Assembly (NCBI RefSeq): GCF_900103175.1
Contig: NZ_FNLF01000002.1
Span: 372,001-436,000, forward strand
Reading direction: 5' to 3'
DNA length: 64,000 nt
DNA from: Tsukamurella pulmonis
GTDB taxonomy: Bacteria > Actinomycetota > Actinomycetes > Mycobacteriales > Mycobacteriaceae
A program made the position numbers and the translations under genes. Below the pieces are notes generated by a model. It searched no databases, had not been told where the DNA came from, and saw only the letters and a program-made list of their open reading frames with translations. This document shows, in pieces, positions 1 through 7,832 of this stretch (its first letter is position 1; every line of letters begins with the position of its first letter).

Positions 1-537
1 GCCGCCGCGGCCGTGGTGGTCGCGCTGCAGCAGGTCGTCGCGCGCCGGACCTCGCCCGCCCAGGCCGCGGTCGTCGCCGTGACCTCCCTGCACGCCGCGA
101 GTGCCGCCACCGTCACCCCCGACACCGCCTCCCTGGCCGGGAGCGTGCGTGCCGCCGACGACGAGGCCCGTACGCGGATCTTCCGCCTGATCGACGAGAT
201 CGCCCGGGCCACCGCCACCGCGCACGGGGTCCGCGCCGAGGTGGAGACGACGGTGCGCTACGGCGCCACCGTCAACCATCCGGGCCCGGCGACCGAGCTG
301 CGCGAGCGACTCACGACGGTGCTCGGCGCAGGCTGGCCCGAGCCCGCCGCCGCGACCCCCGTCCTCGCCTCGGAGGACTTCAGCTACTACCTGCAACGGA
401 TCCCGGGAGCCTTCACGCTCCTCGGCTCCGGGACCACGGCGCCGCTGCACAGCGCCGAATACGACTTCGACGATGCCCTGCTCGACCCCGCCGCACGCCT
501 GCTGGTGGGTCTCGCGGGGGCGCCGGAGCCGCCCTGA
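1..537 (+). CDS. M20-family amidohydrolase/deacetylase, C-terminal part (5' end outside window)
   Basis: The reading frame is open from base 1 and ends with TGA at 535-537, so only about the last 178 residues are present. The tail carries the M20 metallopeptidase signature LASEDFSYYL (metal-binding Glu and Asp region), followed by GAFTLLGSG and a terminal catalytic-domain helix, as in hippurate hydrolase/amidohydrolase proteins. It lies 33 nt before an EctB-like transaminase and an ectoine-hydrolase-like gene. From that context I infer that it may deacetylate N-acetyl-diaminobutyrate, the step done by DoeB in other bacteria, although DoeB of Halomonas belongs to a different (AstE/AspA) fold. 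The family call is firm, the substrate is inference. Confidence 0.85.
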   Translation, partial: AAAAVVVALQQVVARRTSPAQAAVVAVTSLHAASAATVTPDTASLAGSVRAADDEARTRIFRLIDEIARATATAHGVRAEVETTVRYGATVNHPGPATELRERLTTVLGAGWPEPAAATPVLASEDFSYYLQRIPGAFTLLGSGTTAPLHSAEYDFDDALLDPAARLLVGLAGAPEPP

Positions 538-570
538 CCCGAAGAGTCGCACGGAACGAAAGGAATTCGC

Positions 571-1824
571 ATGGACACAGCAGCGTTCGAGAACTGGGAA
601 TCGGAAGTCCGTGGGTACTGCAGGAACTTCCCCACCGTCTTCGCGTCGGCCTCCAACGCGCGGCAGGTGGACGAGGCCGGGAAGAGCTACATCGACTTCT
701 TCGCCGGCGCGGGCGTGCTCAACTTCGGGCACAACAACCCGAACATGAAGCGCGCCATGATCGATTTCCTCCAATCCGATGGCGTGGCGCACAGCCTCGA
801 CACCTACACCACCACCAAGCGCGACTTCATCACCCGCTTCCACGACGTGATCCTCGCGCCGCGGGGCATGGACCACCGCATGCAGTTCACAGGGCCCACC
901 GGCACCAACGCGGTGGAGGCCGCGCTCAAGCTGGCGCGCCTGGCCACCGGCCGCCGCGAGGTGGTCGCGTTCAGCCACGGTTTCCACGGCATGACCCTGG
1001 GCGCGCTCGCCGCCACTGCCAACGACGCCTTCCGGCAGTGGGCGGGCGTCCCGCTGCGTGACGTGGTGCGGCTGCCCTTCGAAACGGCGCCGGGCGGCAA
1101 GACGGCGTTGTCGGACTACGCCGCGGCGCTGGCGGATCCGTCGAGCGGGCACACCGCCCCCGCCGCCTTCCTGGTGGAGGCCGTGCAGGCCGAAGGCGGT
1201 GTCAACGTCGCGAGCGCGGACTGGCTGCACGCCGTGCAGGATCTGGCCCGCGAGAGCGGGGCACTGTTCATCATCGACGACATCCAGGCCGGATGCGGGC
1301 GAACGGGAAGCTATTTCAGCTTCGACGGATACGGGCTGGACCCCGACGTCATCACCCTCGCCAAGGGCCTCGGCGGCTACGGGACACCGATCGCCATGAA
1401 CCTCAACAAGCCCGCCGTCGATGCGCACTGGTCGCCCGGGGCGCACACCGGCACCTTCCGCGGGCAGGGCCTGTCGATGGTGGCCGGCACCGTCGCCCTG
1501 GACTACTTCGCCGACGACGAGTTGATGACGGCCGTCGCCGCGAAGGGCGAGGCGATGCGCGAGCGCCTCGCCGCGATCGCCGCCGCGCACCCGGACCGCG
1601 ACTGGGAGGTGCGGGGCAAGGGCATGATGCAGGCCCTCGACACCGGCGACGGAGCCCTCGCCAAGGCCGTGCAGAAGGAGTGTTTCGACGCCGGACTGCT
1701 CATCGGCCCCTGTGGCAGCGGTGGGCGGGTGCTGAAGTTGATTCCGCCGCTGACCATCCCGGACGAAGACCTGAACGAGGGCCTGGACATCCTCGAGCGC
1801 GCCGTGACGGGGGTGACGCGATGA
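571..1824 (+). CDS. doeD: EctB/DoeD-like class III aminotransferase (diaminobutyrate transaminase)
   Basis: This 417-residue PLP enzyme looks like diaminobutyrate-2-oxoglutarate transaminase. Visible motifs are GPTGTNAVEAALKLAR (about 108-123), the PLP-aspartate motif DDIQAGCGRTG (236-246) and the PLP lysine K265 in TLAKGLGGYG. The EctB-type opening (FFAGAGVLNFGHNNP) and the length fit the EctB/DoeD group. EctB works in ectoine synthesis, but no ectA or ectC is next to it. The neighbours are an ectoine-hydrolase-like gene and an aldehyde dehydrogenase, so a degradative role (diaminobutyrate to aspartate semialdehyde) is more likely. An AAGGAAT ribosome site precedes the ATG. The stop overlaps the next start (ATGA). 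Confidence 0.85.
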   Translation: MDTAAFENWESEVRGYCRNFPTVFASASNARQVDEAGKSYIDFFAGAGVLNFGHNNPNMKRAMIDFLQSDGVAHSLDTYTTTKRDFITRFHDVILAPRGMDHRMQFTGPTGTNAVEAALKLARLATGRREVVAFSHGFHGMTLGALAATANDAFRQWAGVPLRDVVRLPFETAPGGKTALSDYAAALADPSSGHTAPAAFLVEAVQAEGGVNVASADWLHAVQDLARESGALFIIDDIQAGCGRTGSYFSFDGYGLDPDVITLAKGLGGYGTPIAMNLNKPAVDAHWSPGAHTGTFRGQGLSMVAGTVALDYFADDELMTAVAAKGEAMRERLAAIAAAHPDRDWEVRGKGMMQALDTGDGALAKAVQKECFDAGLLIGPCGSGGRVLKLIPPLTIPDEDLNEGLDILERAVTGVTR

Positions 1825-3044
1825 AGCAGCGCGACGACATGACCTTCCCGCCCGCGGAGTACGAGCGGCGGCTGACCGAGCTGCGCGAGCGGATGGACAA
1901 GCGCGGGCTCGATGCGGTGGTGATCACCGACCCCGAGAACCTGATGTACCTCACCGATTACCAGACCACCGGCTACTCCTTCTTCCAGGCGCTGGTGGTG
2001 CCGCTCGACGACGAGCCCGTGATGATCACCCGCGCGATGGAGGAGTCCAACGTGATCGCGCGGACCTGGGTCGAGCGGACCCGGCCGTATCCCGACACCG
2101 GCGACGCCATCCAGGAACTGGTGCTCACCCTCAAGGAGGGCGGCCTCGGGACCAAACGCGTGGGCTACGAGCGCAACAGCTACTTCTTCCCCGCGTACCA
2201 GCAGGATCGCGTGCACACCTCGTTCCAGCAGGGTGTGCTGATGGACTGCTTCGGCATCGTCGAGGCCGGCCGGGCGACCAAGTCCGAGGCGGAGATCGCC
2301 GTGATGCGCAAGGCGGCCCGGGCCGCCGAGGCGGGCATGGCCGCCGGCCTGGAGGCCGCGGTCCCCGGCAACACGGAGAACGACGTGGCGGCGGCGATCA
2401 GTTCGGCGATGTTCCGCGCCGGCGGCGAGTTCCCCGCCGTGATGCCCTACGTGGCGTCGGGCCCGCGGTCGATGATCGGCCACGCGACGTGGGAGGGCCG
2501 CACCATCGAGCCGGGCGAGCACGTCTTCCTCGAAGTGGGCGGCTGCTACCGCCGGTACCACGCGGCGCTCATGCGCACGGCGGTCAACGGCGAGCTCTCG
2601 CCCACCATGTACGAGGCGCAGGAGCGGATGAAACTCGCCCTGGCGGAACTCAAGTCGCTGATGCGACCGGGGATGACGGTCTCCGACGCCGACTCGCTGG
2701 TGCGCCGGATCATCTCCGACAACACCGTCGGCGCCCGCCTGGTCACCCGCTCTGGTTACTCGATCGGCATCGCCTTCCCGCCGTCGTGGGACGAGGGCTA
2801 CATCCTGAGCCTGAACCCCGGCGACTTCACGGCGCTGGAGCCGGGCATGACCTTCCACGTGATCCCGTGGATGTGGGGCGTCGACGGCGACAAGACCGTC
2901 GGCATCTCAGACACGATCCGCATCACCGACGACGGGTGCGAGTCCTTCTTCACGCTGGACGAGGACTTCACCGTGCACGAGGGCCCCACGGGAGGCGATG
3001 CGGCGCTGCAGGAGACGACGACCGAGGCGGAGGTACTGCCATGA
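1821..3044 (+). CDS. doeA: Ectoine hydrolase-like protein (M24 creatinase/prolidase fold, metal ligands absent)
   Basis: The 407-residue protein has the two-domain creatinase/prolidase layout. The N-terminal domain reaches about residue 150 and the pita-bread domain follows. Every canonical M24 metal ligand position looks changed. The first Asp (DxG) is E238-V-G, the second Asp (D.TRT) is Ala in HAALMRT, the His is replaced within YSIGIAFPP, and the two Glu are I348 in TFHVIPW and S363 in GISDT. This fits DoeA/EutD ectoine hydrolases, which are M24-like but metal-independent, rather than a Xaa-Pro peptidase. It overlaps both neighbours by ATGA. The ATG at 1821 is chosen for that coupling, with MTFPP at 1839 as an alternative. 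Inferred reaction: ectoine to N-alpha-acetyl-diaminobutyrate. Confidence 0.75.
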   Translation: MKQRDDMTFPPAEYERRLTELRERMDKRGLDAVVITDPENLMYLTDYQTTGYSFFQALVVPLDDEPVMITRAMEESNVIARTWVERTRPYPDTGDAIQELVLTLKEGGLGTKRVGYERNSYFFPAYQQDRVHTSFQQGVLMDCFGIVEAGRATKSEAEIAVMRKAARAAEAGMAAGLEAAVPGNTENDVAAAISSAMFRAGGEFPAVMPYVASGPRSMIGHATWEGRTIEPGEHVFLEVGGCYRRYHAALMRTAVNGELSPTMYEAQERMKLALAELKSLMRPGMTVSDADSLVRRIISDNTVGARLVTRSGYSIGIAFPPSWDEGYILSLNPGDFTALEPGMTFHVIPWMWGVDGDKTVGISDTIRITDDGCESFFTLDEDFTVHEGPTGGDAALQETTTEAEVLP

Positions 3045-4420
3045 CCACGATGCTGACCGCGATCGATCCCTCGACCGGCGAGCCGATCCGCGAGGTGCCC
3101 GCGGCGGGGCCCGTCGAGATCGAGACCACCCTGGACCATGCCGAGTCCGCGTTCGGCGACTGGCGGCGCACCGGCTTCGCCGAGCGGGCGGAGCTGCTGC
3201 GCGCGGTCGGGGCAGAACTGCGCCGGGGCGTGGAGGACTACGCGTACGTGATGACCGAGGAGATGGGCAAGCCCATCACCGAGGCGCGCGGCGAGGTGGT
3301 CAAGGCGGCGTGGGCCGCCGAGCACTACGCCGAGCACGGCGAGCGGTACCTGGCCGCGGACGTCGTCGAATCGGACGCCACCTCGAGCTACGTGCAGTAC
3401 CTCCCGCTCGGCCCGGTGCTCGGCGTCCTGCCGTGGAACGCCCCGTTCTGGTTGGCATTCCGGTTCTGCGCGCCCGCGCTCATGGCGGGCAACACCGCGG
3501 TGATGAAGCACGACCCGCACGTGCCAGGCTGCGCGGCCGCGATCGCGGGGGCCTTCCGCGCGGTCGGCGCGCCCGACGGAGTGTTCGCATCCCTGCCCGT
3601 GGCCACGCCCGACGTGGCCGGGGTCATCCGCGACCGCCGGATCCGCGCCGTCTCCTTCACCGGCTCCGATCGTGCGGGCGCCGCCGTCGCCTCGGTCGCG
3701 GCGTCGGAGATCAAGCCGGCGGTGCTGGAGCTGGGCGGCTCGGACCCGTCGATCGTGTTGGCGGACGCCGATATCGAGGCCGCCGCCGAGACCCTCGCGC
3801 TGTCGCGGATCATCAACGCCGGGCAGTCGTGCATCGCCGCCAAGCGGATCATCGTGGAGCGCTCCGTGCACGACGAGTTCGTCGAGGCCCTCCGCTCGCG
3901 TCTCGCCGCCCTGCGCATGGGAGATCCGCGGCACGACGACACCCAGGTCGGGCCGATCGCGCGCGCGGACCTGCGGGACGCCCTGCACCGCCAGGTGACC
4001 GAGACCGTGACGGCGGGCGCCACCTGCCTCCTCGGCGGCTCGGTGCCGGACGTCCCCGGGTTCTACTACCCGCCGACGCTGCTCACCGGCGTCCGCCCGG
4101 GGATGGCGGCGTGCGCGGAGGAGACCTTCGGACCCGTCGCCGCGGTGATGACCGCGGTCGACGCCGAGCACGCGGTCGATCTCGCGAACGCCACGCAGTA
4201 CGGCCTCGCCGCGAGCGTGTGGACGGAGACCGCCCGCGGCGAGGCCATGGCCCGCGAACTCGAGGCCGGGCAGGTCAGCGTCAACGGCATCGTCAAGACC
4301 GACCCGCGGCTGCCCAGCGGCGGCATCAAGCGCTCCGGCTACGGCCGCGAGCTCGGCCGCGCCGGCATCCACGAGTTCGTCAACGCCCAGCAGGTGTGGG
4401 TGGGGCCGAAGCGGGACTGA
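3041..4420 (+). CDS. doeC: NAD(P)-dependent aldehyde dehydrogenase, probable aspartate-semialdehyde oxidising (DoeC-like)
   Basis: This 459-residue member of the ALDH superfamily is slightly short, like succinate-semialdehyde dehydrogenases of the GabD2/Sad type. It shows the cofactor loop FTGSDRAG (about 207-214), the general base E230 in LELGGSDPS, and the nucleophile C264 in NAGQSCIAAKR. Its ATG overlaps the stop of the M24-like gene, so the four genes appear to be co-transcribed and translationally coupled. As the last gene of the set it would oxidise the semialdehyde made by the transaminase to aspartate. Substrate is inferred from context. Succinate semialdehyde is the main alternative. 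Its stop abuts the stop of glmS on the other strand with no spacer. Confidence 0.8.
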   Translation: MTTMLTAIDPSTGEPIREVPAAGPVEIETTLDHAESAFGDWRRTGFAERAELLRAVGAELRRGVEDYAYVMTEEMGKPITEARGEVVKAAWAAEHYAEHGERYLAADVVESDATSSYVQYLPLGPVLGVLPWNAPFWLAFRFCAPALMAGNTAVMKHDPHVPGCAAAIAGAFRAVGAPDGVFASLPVATPDVAGVIRDRRIRAVSFTGSDRAGAAVASVAASEIKPAVLELGGSDPSIVLADADIEAAAETLALSRIINAGQSCIAAKRIIVERSVHDEFVEALRSRLAALRMGDPRHDDTQVGPIARADLRDALHRQVTETVTAGATCLLGGSVPDVPGFYYPPTLLTGVRPGMAACAEETFGPVAAVMTAVDAEHAVDLANATQYGLAASVWTETARGEAMARELEAGQVSVNGIVKTDPRLPSGGIKRSGYGRELGRAGIHEFVNAQQVWVGPKRD

Positions 4421-6241
4421 CTACTCGACGGTGACCGACTTCGCCAGGTTGCGGGGCCGGTCGATGTTCAGGCCCAGGCTCAGCGCCGCGTAGTAGGCGA
4501 GGAGCTGGGTGGGGATCATGTGCAGGATCGGGTCCAGCTCCGGCTCGTTCTTCGGCACGGTGAGCGTCACCTTGGCCTCGGGCAGCTCGACGCCCGGGTT
4601 GGTGATCGCCACGATGTCGCCGCCGCGCGCCGCGATCTCGTGCAGCGCACCGATGTTGCGGTCCAGCAGCTCGTCGTCGGGGACGATGGCGACGGTCGGC
4701 ATATCCGGGCTGATCAGCGCGAGCGGGCCGTGCTTGAGCTCGGAGGCCTGGTACGCCTCGGCGTGCCGGTAGCTGATCTCCTTGAACTTCTGCGCACCCT
4801 CGCGGGCCGTCGGGTAGCCGCGCACGCGGCCGATGAAGAACAGGCTCGGCGCCTCGGCCAGCAGCTTCGCCGCGTCCTCGACATCGCCGGGCTCGTTGAT
4901 GATCTCCCCGATCTGCGCCGGCAGGGCCTTGAGGCCCTTGACGATCCGCGTGCCGTCGGTGATCGAGAGGTCGCGGACGCGGCCCAGGGCGAGCGCGAGC
5001 AGCGCGAAGCCGACCGCCATGTGCGTGTTGGCCTTGGTGGAGGCCACGGAGACCTCGGGGCCGGCGTGCAGGTAGATGCCGCCGGAGACCTCGCGAGCGA
5101 TGGTCGAGCCGACCACGTTGACCAGGCCGACGATGGTGCCGCCCTTGCGCTTGACCTCCTGCACGGCGAACGCGGTGTCGGCGGTCTCGCCGGACTGGCT
5201 CACCGCCACGTACAGGGTGTCCGGCTCCACGATCGGGTTGCGGTAGCGGAACTCGCTGGCGGGCTCGGCGTCCGCGGGGATGCGGGCGAGCTCCTCGATG
5301 AGCGAGGCACCCAGCTGACCCATGTAGTAGGCGCTGCCGCAGCCGAGGATCTTGACGCGCTTGAACCGCCGCATGGCCTGTGCGTCCAGGTTGAGGCCGT
5401 CGAGGCGGGCGGTGGCGAAGCGCTCGTCGAGGCGCCCCGAGAGCATGCGCTCGAGCGAGCTCGGCTGCTCGGCGATCTCCTTGAGCATGAAGTGGCTGTG
5501 GTTGCCCAGCTCCAGGTCGTCGGGCGAGATGTCCACCGTGGTGGCGGACTTCGCGACCGCGCGGGCGTCGTCGGCGCTGAACATGCGGAAGCCGGAGGCG
5601 GTGACGGTGGCGCACTCGCCGTCGTCGAGGTGGACCACCTGACTGGTGTGCCGGACCACGGCGGAGATGTCGGAGGCGACGAACATCTCCTTGTCGCCCA
5701 CGCCGAGGATGAGCGGGGAGCCGTTGCGGGCCACCACGATCCGGTCCGGGTGTGCGGTGTCGATCACGGCCAGCGCGTAGGTGCCGCTGAGCCGGTGCAG
5801 GGTCGCGCGGACCGCGTCCTCGAGGGTCTCCGCCTCGCTGCGGGCGATGAGGTGGGCCACGGCCTCGGTGTCGGTGTCGGAGGTGAGCTCCACGCCCTGG
5901 GCCTCGAGCTCGACCCGCAGGTCGCGGGCGTTGTCGATGATGCCGTTGTGCACCACGAAGATCCGCTCGGTCGCGTCCGTGTGCGGGTGCGCGTTGGCCT
6001 CGGACGGCGCGCCGTGCGTGGCCCACCGGGTGTGGCCGATGCCGGTCTTGCCGGCCAGGCGCTTGGGGAGCGCGGCCTCCAGGTCGCGCACGCGGCCCAG
6101 GCTGCGCACGCGCTTGGCGCCCGACGGGCCGAGGACGGCGATGCCCGCCGAGTCGTACCCGCGGTACTCGAGCTGGGTCAGCCCGTCGACGAGGATGTCC
6201 ACGGCCGTCTGGCCACCGATGTATCCGACGATTCCGCACAT
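4421..6241 (-). CDS. glmS: Glutamine-fructose-6-phosphate aminotransferase (isomerizing)
   Basis: GlmS makes glucosamine-6-phosphate from fructose-6-phosphate and glutamine, the first step to UDP-GlcNAc for peptidoglycan. The 606-residue product starts MCGIVGYIGG, so Cys2 becomes the N-terminal glutaminase nucleophile after Met removal. The N-terminal domain keeps GHTRWATHG and NGIIDN. Two SIS domains follow, with CGSAYYMG and SQSGETADT, and the end is the typical KSVTVE. The length is normal. It sits 13 nt after a small conserved gene on the same strand and is probably co-transcribed with it. Confidence 0.97.
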   Translation of the reverse strand: MCGIVGYIGGQTAVDILVDGLTQLEYRGYDSAGIAVLGPSGAKRVRSLGRVRDLEAALPKRLAGKTGIGHTRWATHGAPSEANAHPHTDATERIFVVHNGIIDNARDLRVELEAQGVELTSDTDTEAVAHLIARSEAETLEDAVRATLHRLSGTYALAVIDTAHPDRIVVARNGSPLILGVGDKEMFVASDISAVVRHTSQVVHLDDGECATVTASGFRMFSADDARAVAKSATTVDISPDDLELGNHSHFMLKEIAEQPSSLERMLSGRLDERFATARLDGLNLDAQAMRRFKRVKILGCGSAYYMGQLGASLIEELARIPADAEPASEFRYRNPIVEPDTLYVAVSQSGETADTAFAVQEVKRKGGTIVGLVNVVGSTIAREVSGGIYLHAGPEVSVASTKANTHMAVGFALLALALGRVRDLSITDGTRIVKGLKALPAQIGEIINEPGDVEDAAKLLAEAPSLFFIGRVRGYPTAREGAQKFKEISYRHAEAYQASELKHGPLALISPDMPTVAIVPDDELLDRNIGALHEIAARGGDIVAITNPGVELPEAKVTLTVPKNEPELDPILHMIPTQLLAYYAALSLGLNIDRPRNLAKSVTVE

Positions 6242-6254
6242 GCTCAGGCGGCTC

Positions 6255-6515
6255 CTAGCTGTAGACGAGGCGGCGCAGCTGCCGCTCGGTGAGATCGGGG
6301 GCGGCGACGAGCCGGCTGCTCAACTCGTCGGCGAGGGTCGCGAAGATCTCCGCGTTCTTGGCGCCGCGACCCTGCAGGTCGCGATGGCGGCGGCGGACGA
6401 ACTCCTCGACCGGCTCCCGGTAATAGGCCGTGACGTCATCGATCACGCGCACGGCCTCGGTGGCGGAGAGCCCCGTGGTCCGCGCGATGTGATCCACGAG
6501 ATCGCTGTCCGGCAC
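6255..6515 (-). CDS. Small conserved hypothetical protein upstream of glmS
   Basis: I do not recognise a named domain in this small, highly charged protein. It has a conserved-looking core: DDVTAYYREP, then FVRRRHRDLQGRGAKNAEIFATLADEL, and a LTERQLRRLVYS tail. That suggests a helical soluble protein. I place the start at the GTG at 6515 (86 residues), because GGAAG lies about 10 nt upstream and because a perfect 24-bp inverted repeat at 6553-6576 would otherwise fall inside the coding region. An ATG at 6593 would give 112 residues and is possible. It precedes glmS by 13 nt, so a role or regulation linked to amino-sugar supply is possible but unproven. Confidence 0.6.
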   Translation of the reverse strand: MPDSDLVDHIARTTGLSATEAVRVIDDVTAYYREPVEEFVRRRHRDLQGRGAKNAEIFATLADELSSRLVAAPDLTERQLRRLVYS

Positions 6516-6552
6516 GGGTTCGATCTTCCGGCCCCGACGGTGCGCTGTCAAT

Positions 6553-6576
6553 TTCCTGCCCGGAATCGGGCAGGAA
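6553..6576. promoter_or_regulatory. Perfect 10-4-10 inverted repeat upstream of the glmS pair
   Basis: TTCCTGCCCG, spacer GAAT, then CGGGCAGGAA. It is a candidate operator or mRNA hairpin for the minus-strand small gene and glmS. If translation starts at 6593 it lies inside the first codons and could act as a 5' structure instead. Confidence 0.5.
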
Positions 6577-6628
6577 AGTGGCGAAATCGGCATATCTGCA
6601 CTCCGTGAAAGGGGTTGTGACAAGAATG

Positions 6629-6647
6629 CTTGACACTCAATGTCAAG
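6629..6647. promoter_or_regulatory. 7-5-7 inverted repeat (CTTGACA / TGTCAAG) before the XRE gene
   Basis: CTTGACA, spacer CTCAA, TGTCAAG, followed at 6652 by a third half-site CTTGAC. It lies 19 bp upstream of the XRE-type regulator start and overlaps a TTGACA -35-like hexamer. The likeliest reading is an autoregulatory operator of that regulator. Confidence 0.5.
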
Positions 6648-6665
6648 TCGGCTTGACTCGATGGT

Positions 6666-6881
6666 GTGGACGACGAGAATCCGGTGCGCGTGCGCCGGCG
6701 CGCGGAGCGCATCACCCAGGCCGAACTGGCCGCCGCGGTCGGCGTGAGCCGGCAGACGGTGGTCTCGGTGGAGAAGGGGGACTACGCGCCCAGCGTCTAC
6801 CTGGCGCTGCGGATCGCTCGGGCTCTGGATTCCACGGTGGAGGACCTGTTTCCCTTGAAGGAGGACGATCATGTCGGCTGA
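6666..6881 (+). CDS. Small XRE-family HTH transcriptional regulator
   Basis: This 71-residue protein consists almost only of a lambda-repressor/XRE helix-turn-helix (ITQAELAAAVGVSRQTVVSVEKGDYAPSV), with an ALDSTVEDLFPL tail typical of the small YozG-like group. It starts at GTG 6666 with no obvious ribosome site, so it is probably leaderless or close to it. The 3' end overlaps the next gene by 11 nt. Small XRE proteins of this kind are usually encoded with a membrane protein, as here. An inverted repeat sits directly upstream and is the likely operator. Confidence 0.85.
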   Translation: MDDENPVRVRRRAERITQAELAAAVGVSRQTVVSVEKGDYAPSVYLALRIARALDSTVEDLFPLKEDDHVG

Positions 6882-7362
6882 GAGTCGCATCGAGGACTTC
6901 ATCCTCGCCCCGTCGGACCCCGCCTGGGGAGACGAGCGCAATCGCGAGGAGTACTACCGGGCAATGGCAGTGGGGTACTACTGGGCCGCGCCGGCGGCTC
7001 TCTTCGCCTCGCTGATCGCTGCGGCGGAGGGTGCCAGGATCACCTCGATGGCGGTGCTGCTCCTGCTGCTCGCGACCCAGCTGGCGACGTATCGCTACTG
7101 CACGAGGCACGACGTGCCGCTGGCGTCCATCACCCGCGCCTTCCTCACTCCGACGCGCAAGGCCGTGATGGCGGCGATCCTGATCCCCTACCTCGCGATC
7201 TGGTGCGCGCTCCAGGTGGACCGGGATGCGAGCACGATCGCGGGCGCAGCCGTGGGTGGGCTCGTGGGCGCCGGGCTCGCAGGTGGGGCGGTCCTCCTGG
7301 CGGGACGGGCCGAGCGTCGCAGGGAGGCCGCGGCCGCCGCCGACGACGACGTATTCGAGTAA
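6871..7362 (+). CDS. Integral membrane protein paired with XRE regulator
   Basis: The 163-residue protein has a soluble N-terminus of about 30 residues and four predicted hydrophobic segments (around residues 35-50, 56-72, 95-112 and 119-140), then an acidic/basic tail ending DDDVFE. A strong AAGGAGG ribosome site lies 7 nt before the ATG at 6871, inside the end of the XRE gene, so the two are translationally coupled. I do not recognise a specific family. Pairs of small XRE protein plus membrane protein are common in Gram-positives, and their function is generally unknown. Confidence 0.7.
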   Translation: MSAESRIEDFILAPSDPAWGDERNREEYYRAMAVGYYWAAPAALFASLIAAAEGARITSMAVLLLLLATQLATYRYCTRHDVPLASITRAFLTPTRKAVMAAILIPYLAIWCALQVDRDASTIAGAAVGGLVGAGLAGGAVLLAGRAERRREAAAAADDDVFE

Positions 7363-7391
7363 CGAAGGAACTCTCGGTACGCTAAGACCTC

Positions 7392-7832
7392 GTGACCACC
7401 TCCGAAGCCGCCGATCGGGAGCACCTCGATCTCAAGACGCAGCTGATCCGTTTCGTGCTGACCGGTGCGTTCTCGGCGGTCGTCGACCTGGGCATCACGC
7501 TGATCCTGACGATGGGCTTCGGCACCAGCGACTTCATCGCGAAGACGGTCGGCTTCATCTGCGGCACCACGACCGCCTACCTGCTCAACCGCCGGTGGAC
7601 CTTCCAGGCCGAGCCCAGTACCAAGCGACTCCTCGCCGTCTGGGCCCTGTACGTGACCATGTACGGCGTGCAGACGGGCCTCTACCTGGGCATCCTCGCG
7701 CTGTTCCCCGCGTCCGAGGGTGACACTGTCGGCGAGTACGCCATCCGTGCGATCGCCTTCGTCATCGCCCAGGGCACGGCGACGGTCGTCAACTTCATCG
7801 TCCAGCGCACGGTGATCTTCAAGCTGATGTGA
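7392..7832 (+). CDS. GtrA-family membrane protein
   Basis: This 146-residue GtrA-like protein has four transmembrane segments: FVLTGAFSAVVDLGITLIL, FICGTTTAYLLNRRWTF, an ALYVTMYGVQTGLYLGIL helix, and a C-terminal helix ending NFIVQRTVIFK. GtrA proteins help move polyprenyl-linked sugars across the membrane or anchor glycosyltransferases; in mycobacteria Rv3789 is the example. It starts at GTG 7392 just after a TACGCTAAG -10-like stretch, so it may be leaderless. The next gene, a membrane glycosyltransferase, starts one base into its stop codon. Confidence 0.85.
   Translation: MTTSEAADREHLDLKTQLIRFVLTGAFSAVVDLGITLILTMGFGTSDFIAKTVGFICGTTTAYLLNRRWTFQAEPSTKRLLAVWALYVTMYGVQTGLYLGILALFPASEGDTVGEYAIRAIAFVIAQGTATVVNFIVQRTVIFKLM

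Noticed and set aside
1503-2858. Long minus-strand open frame opposite the ectoine genes
   Set aside because: It is Arg/Gly/His-rich, without family motifs, and fully antisense to well-supported genes. It is a GC-driven shadow.
4421-6254. glmS ribozyme
   Set aside because: glmS starts 13 nt after the small gene, with no room for a ribozyme in front of it.
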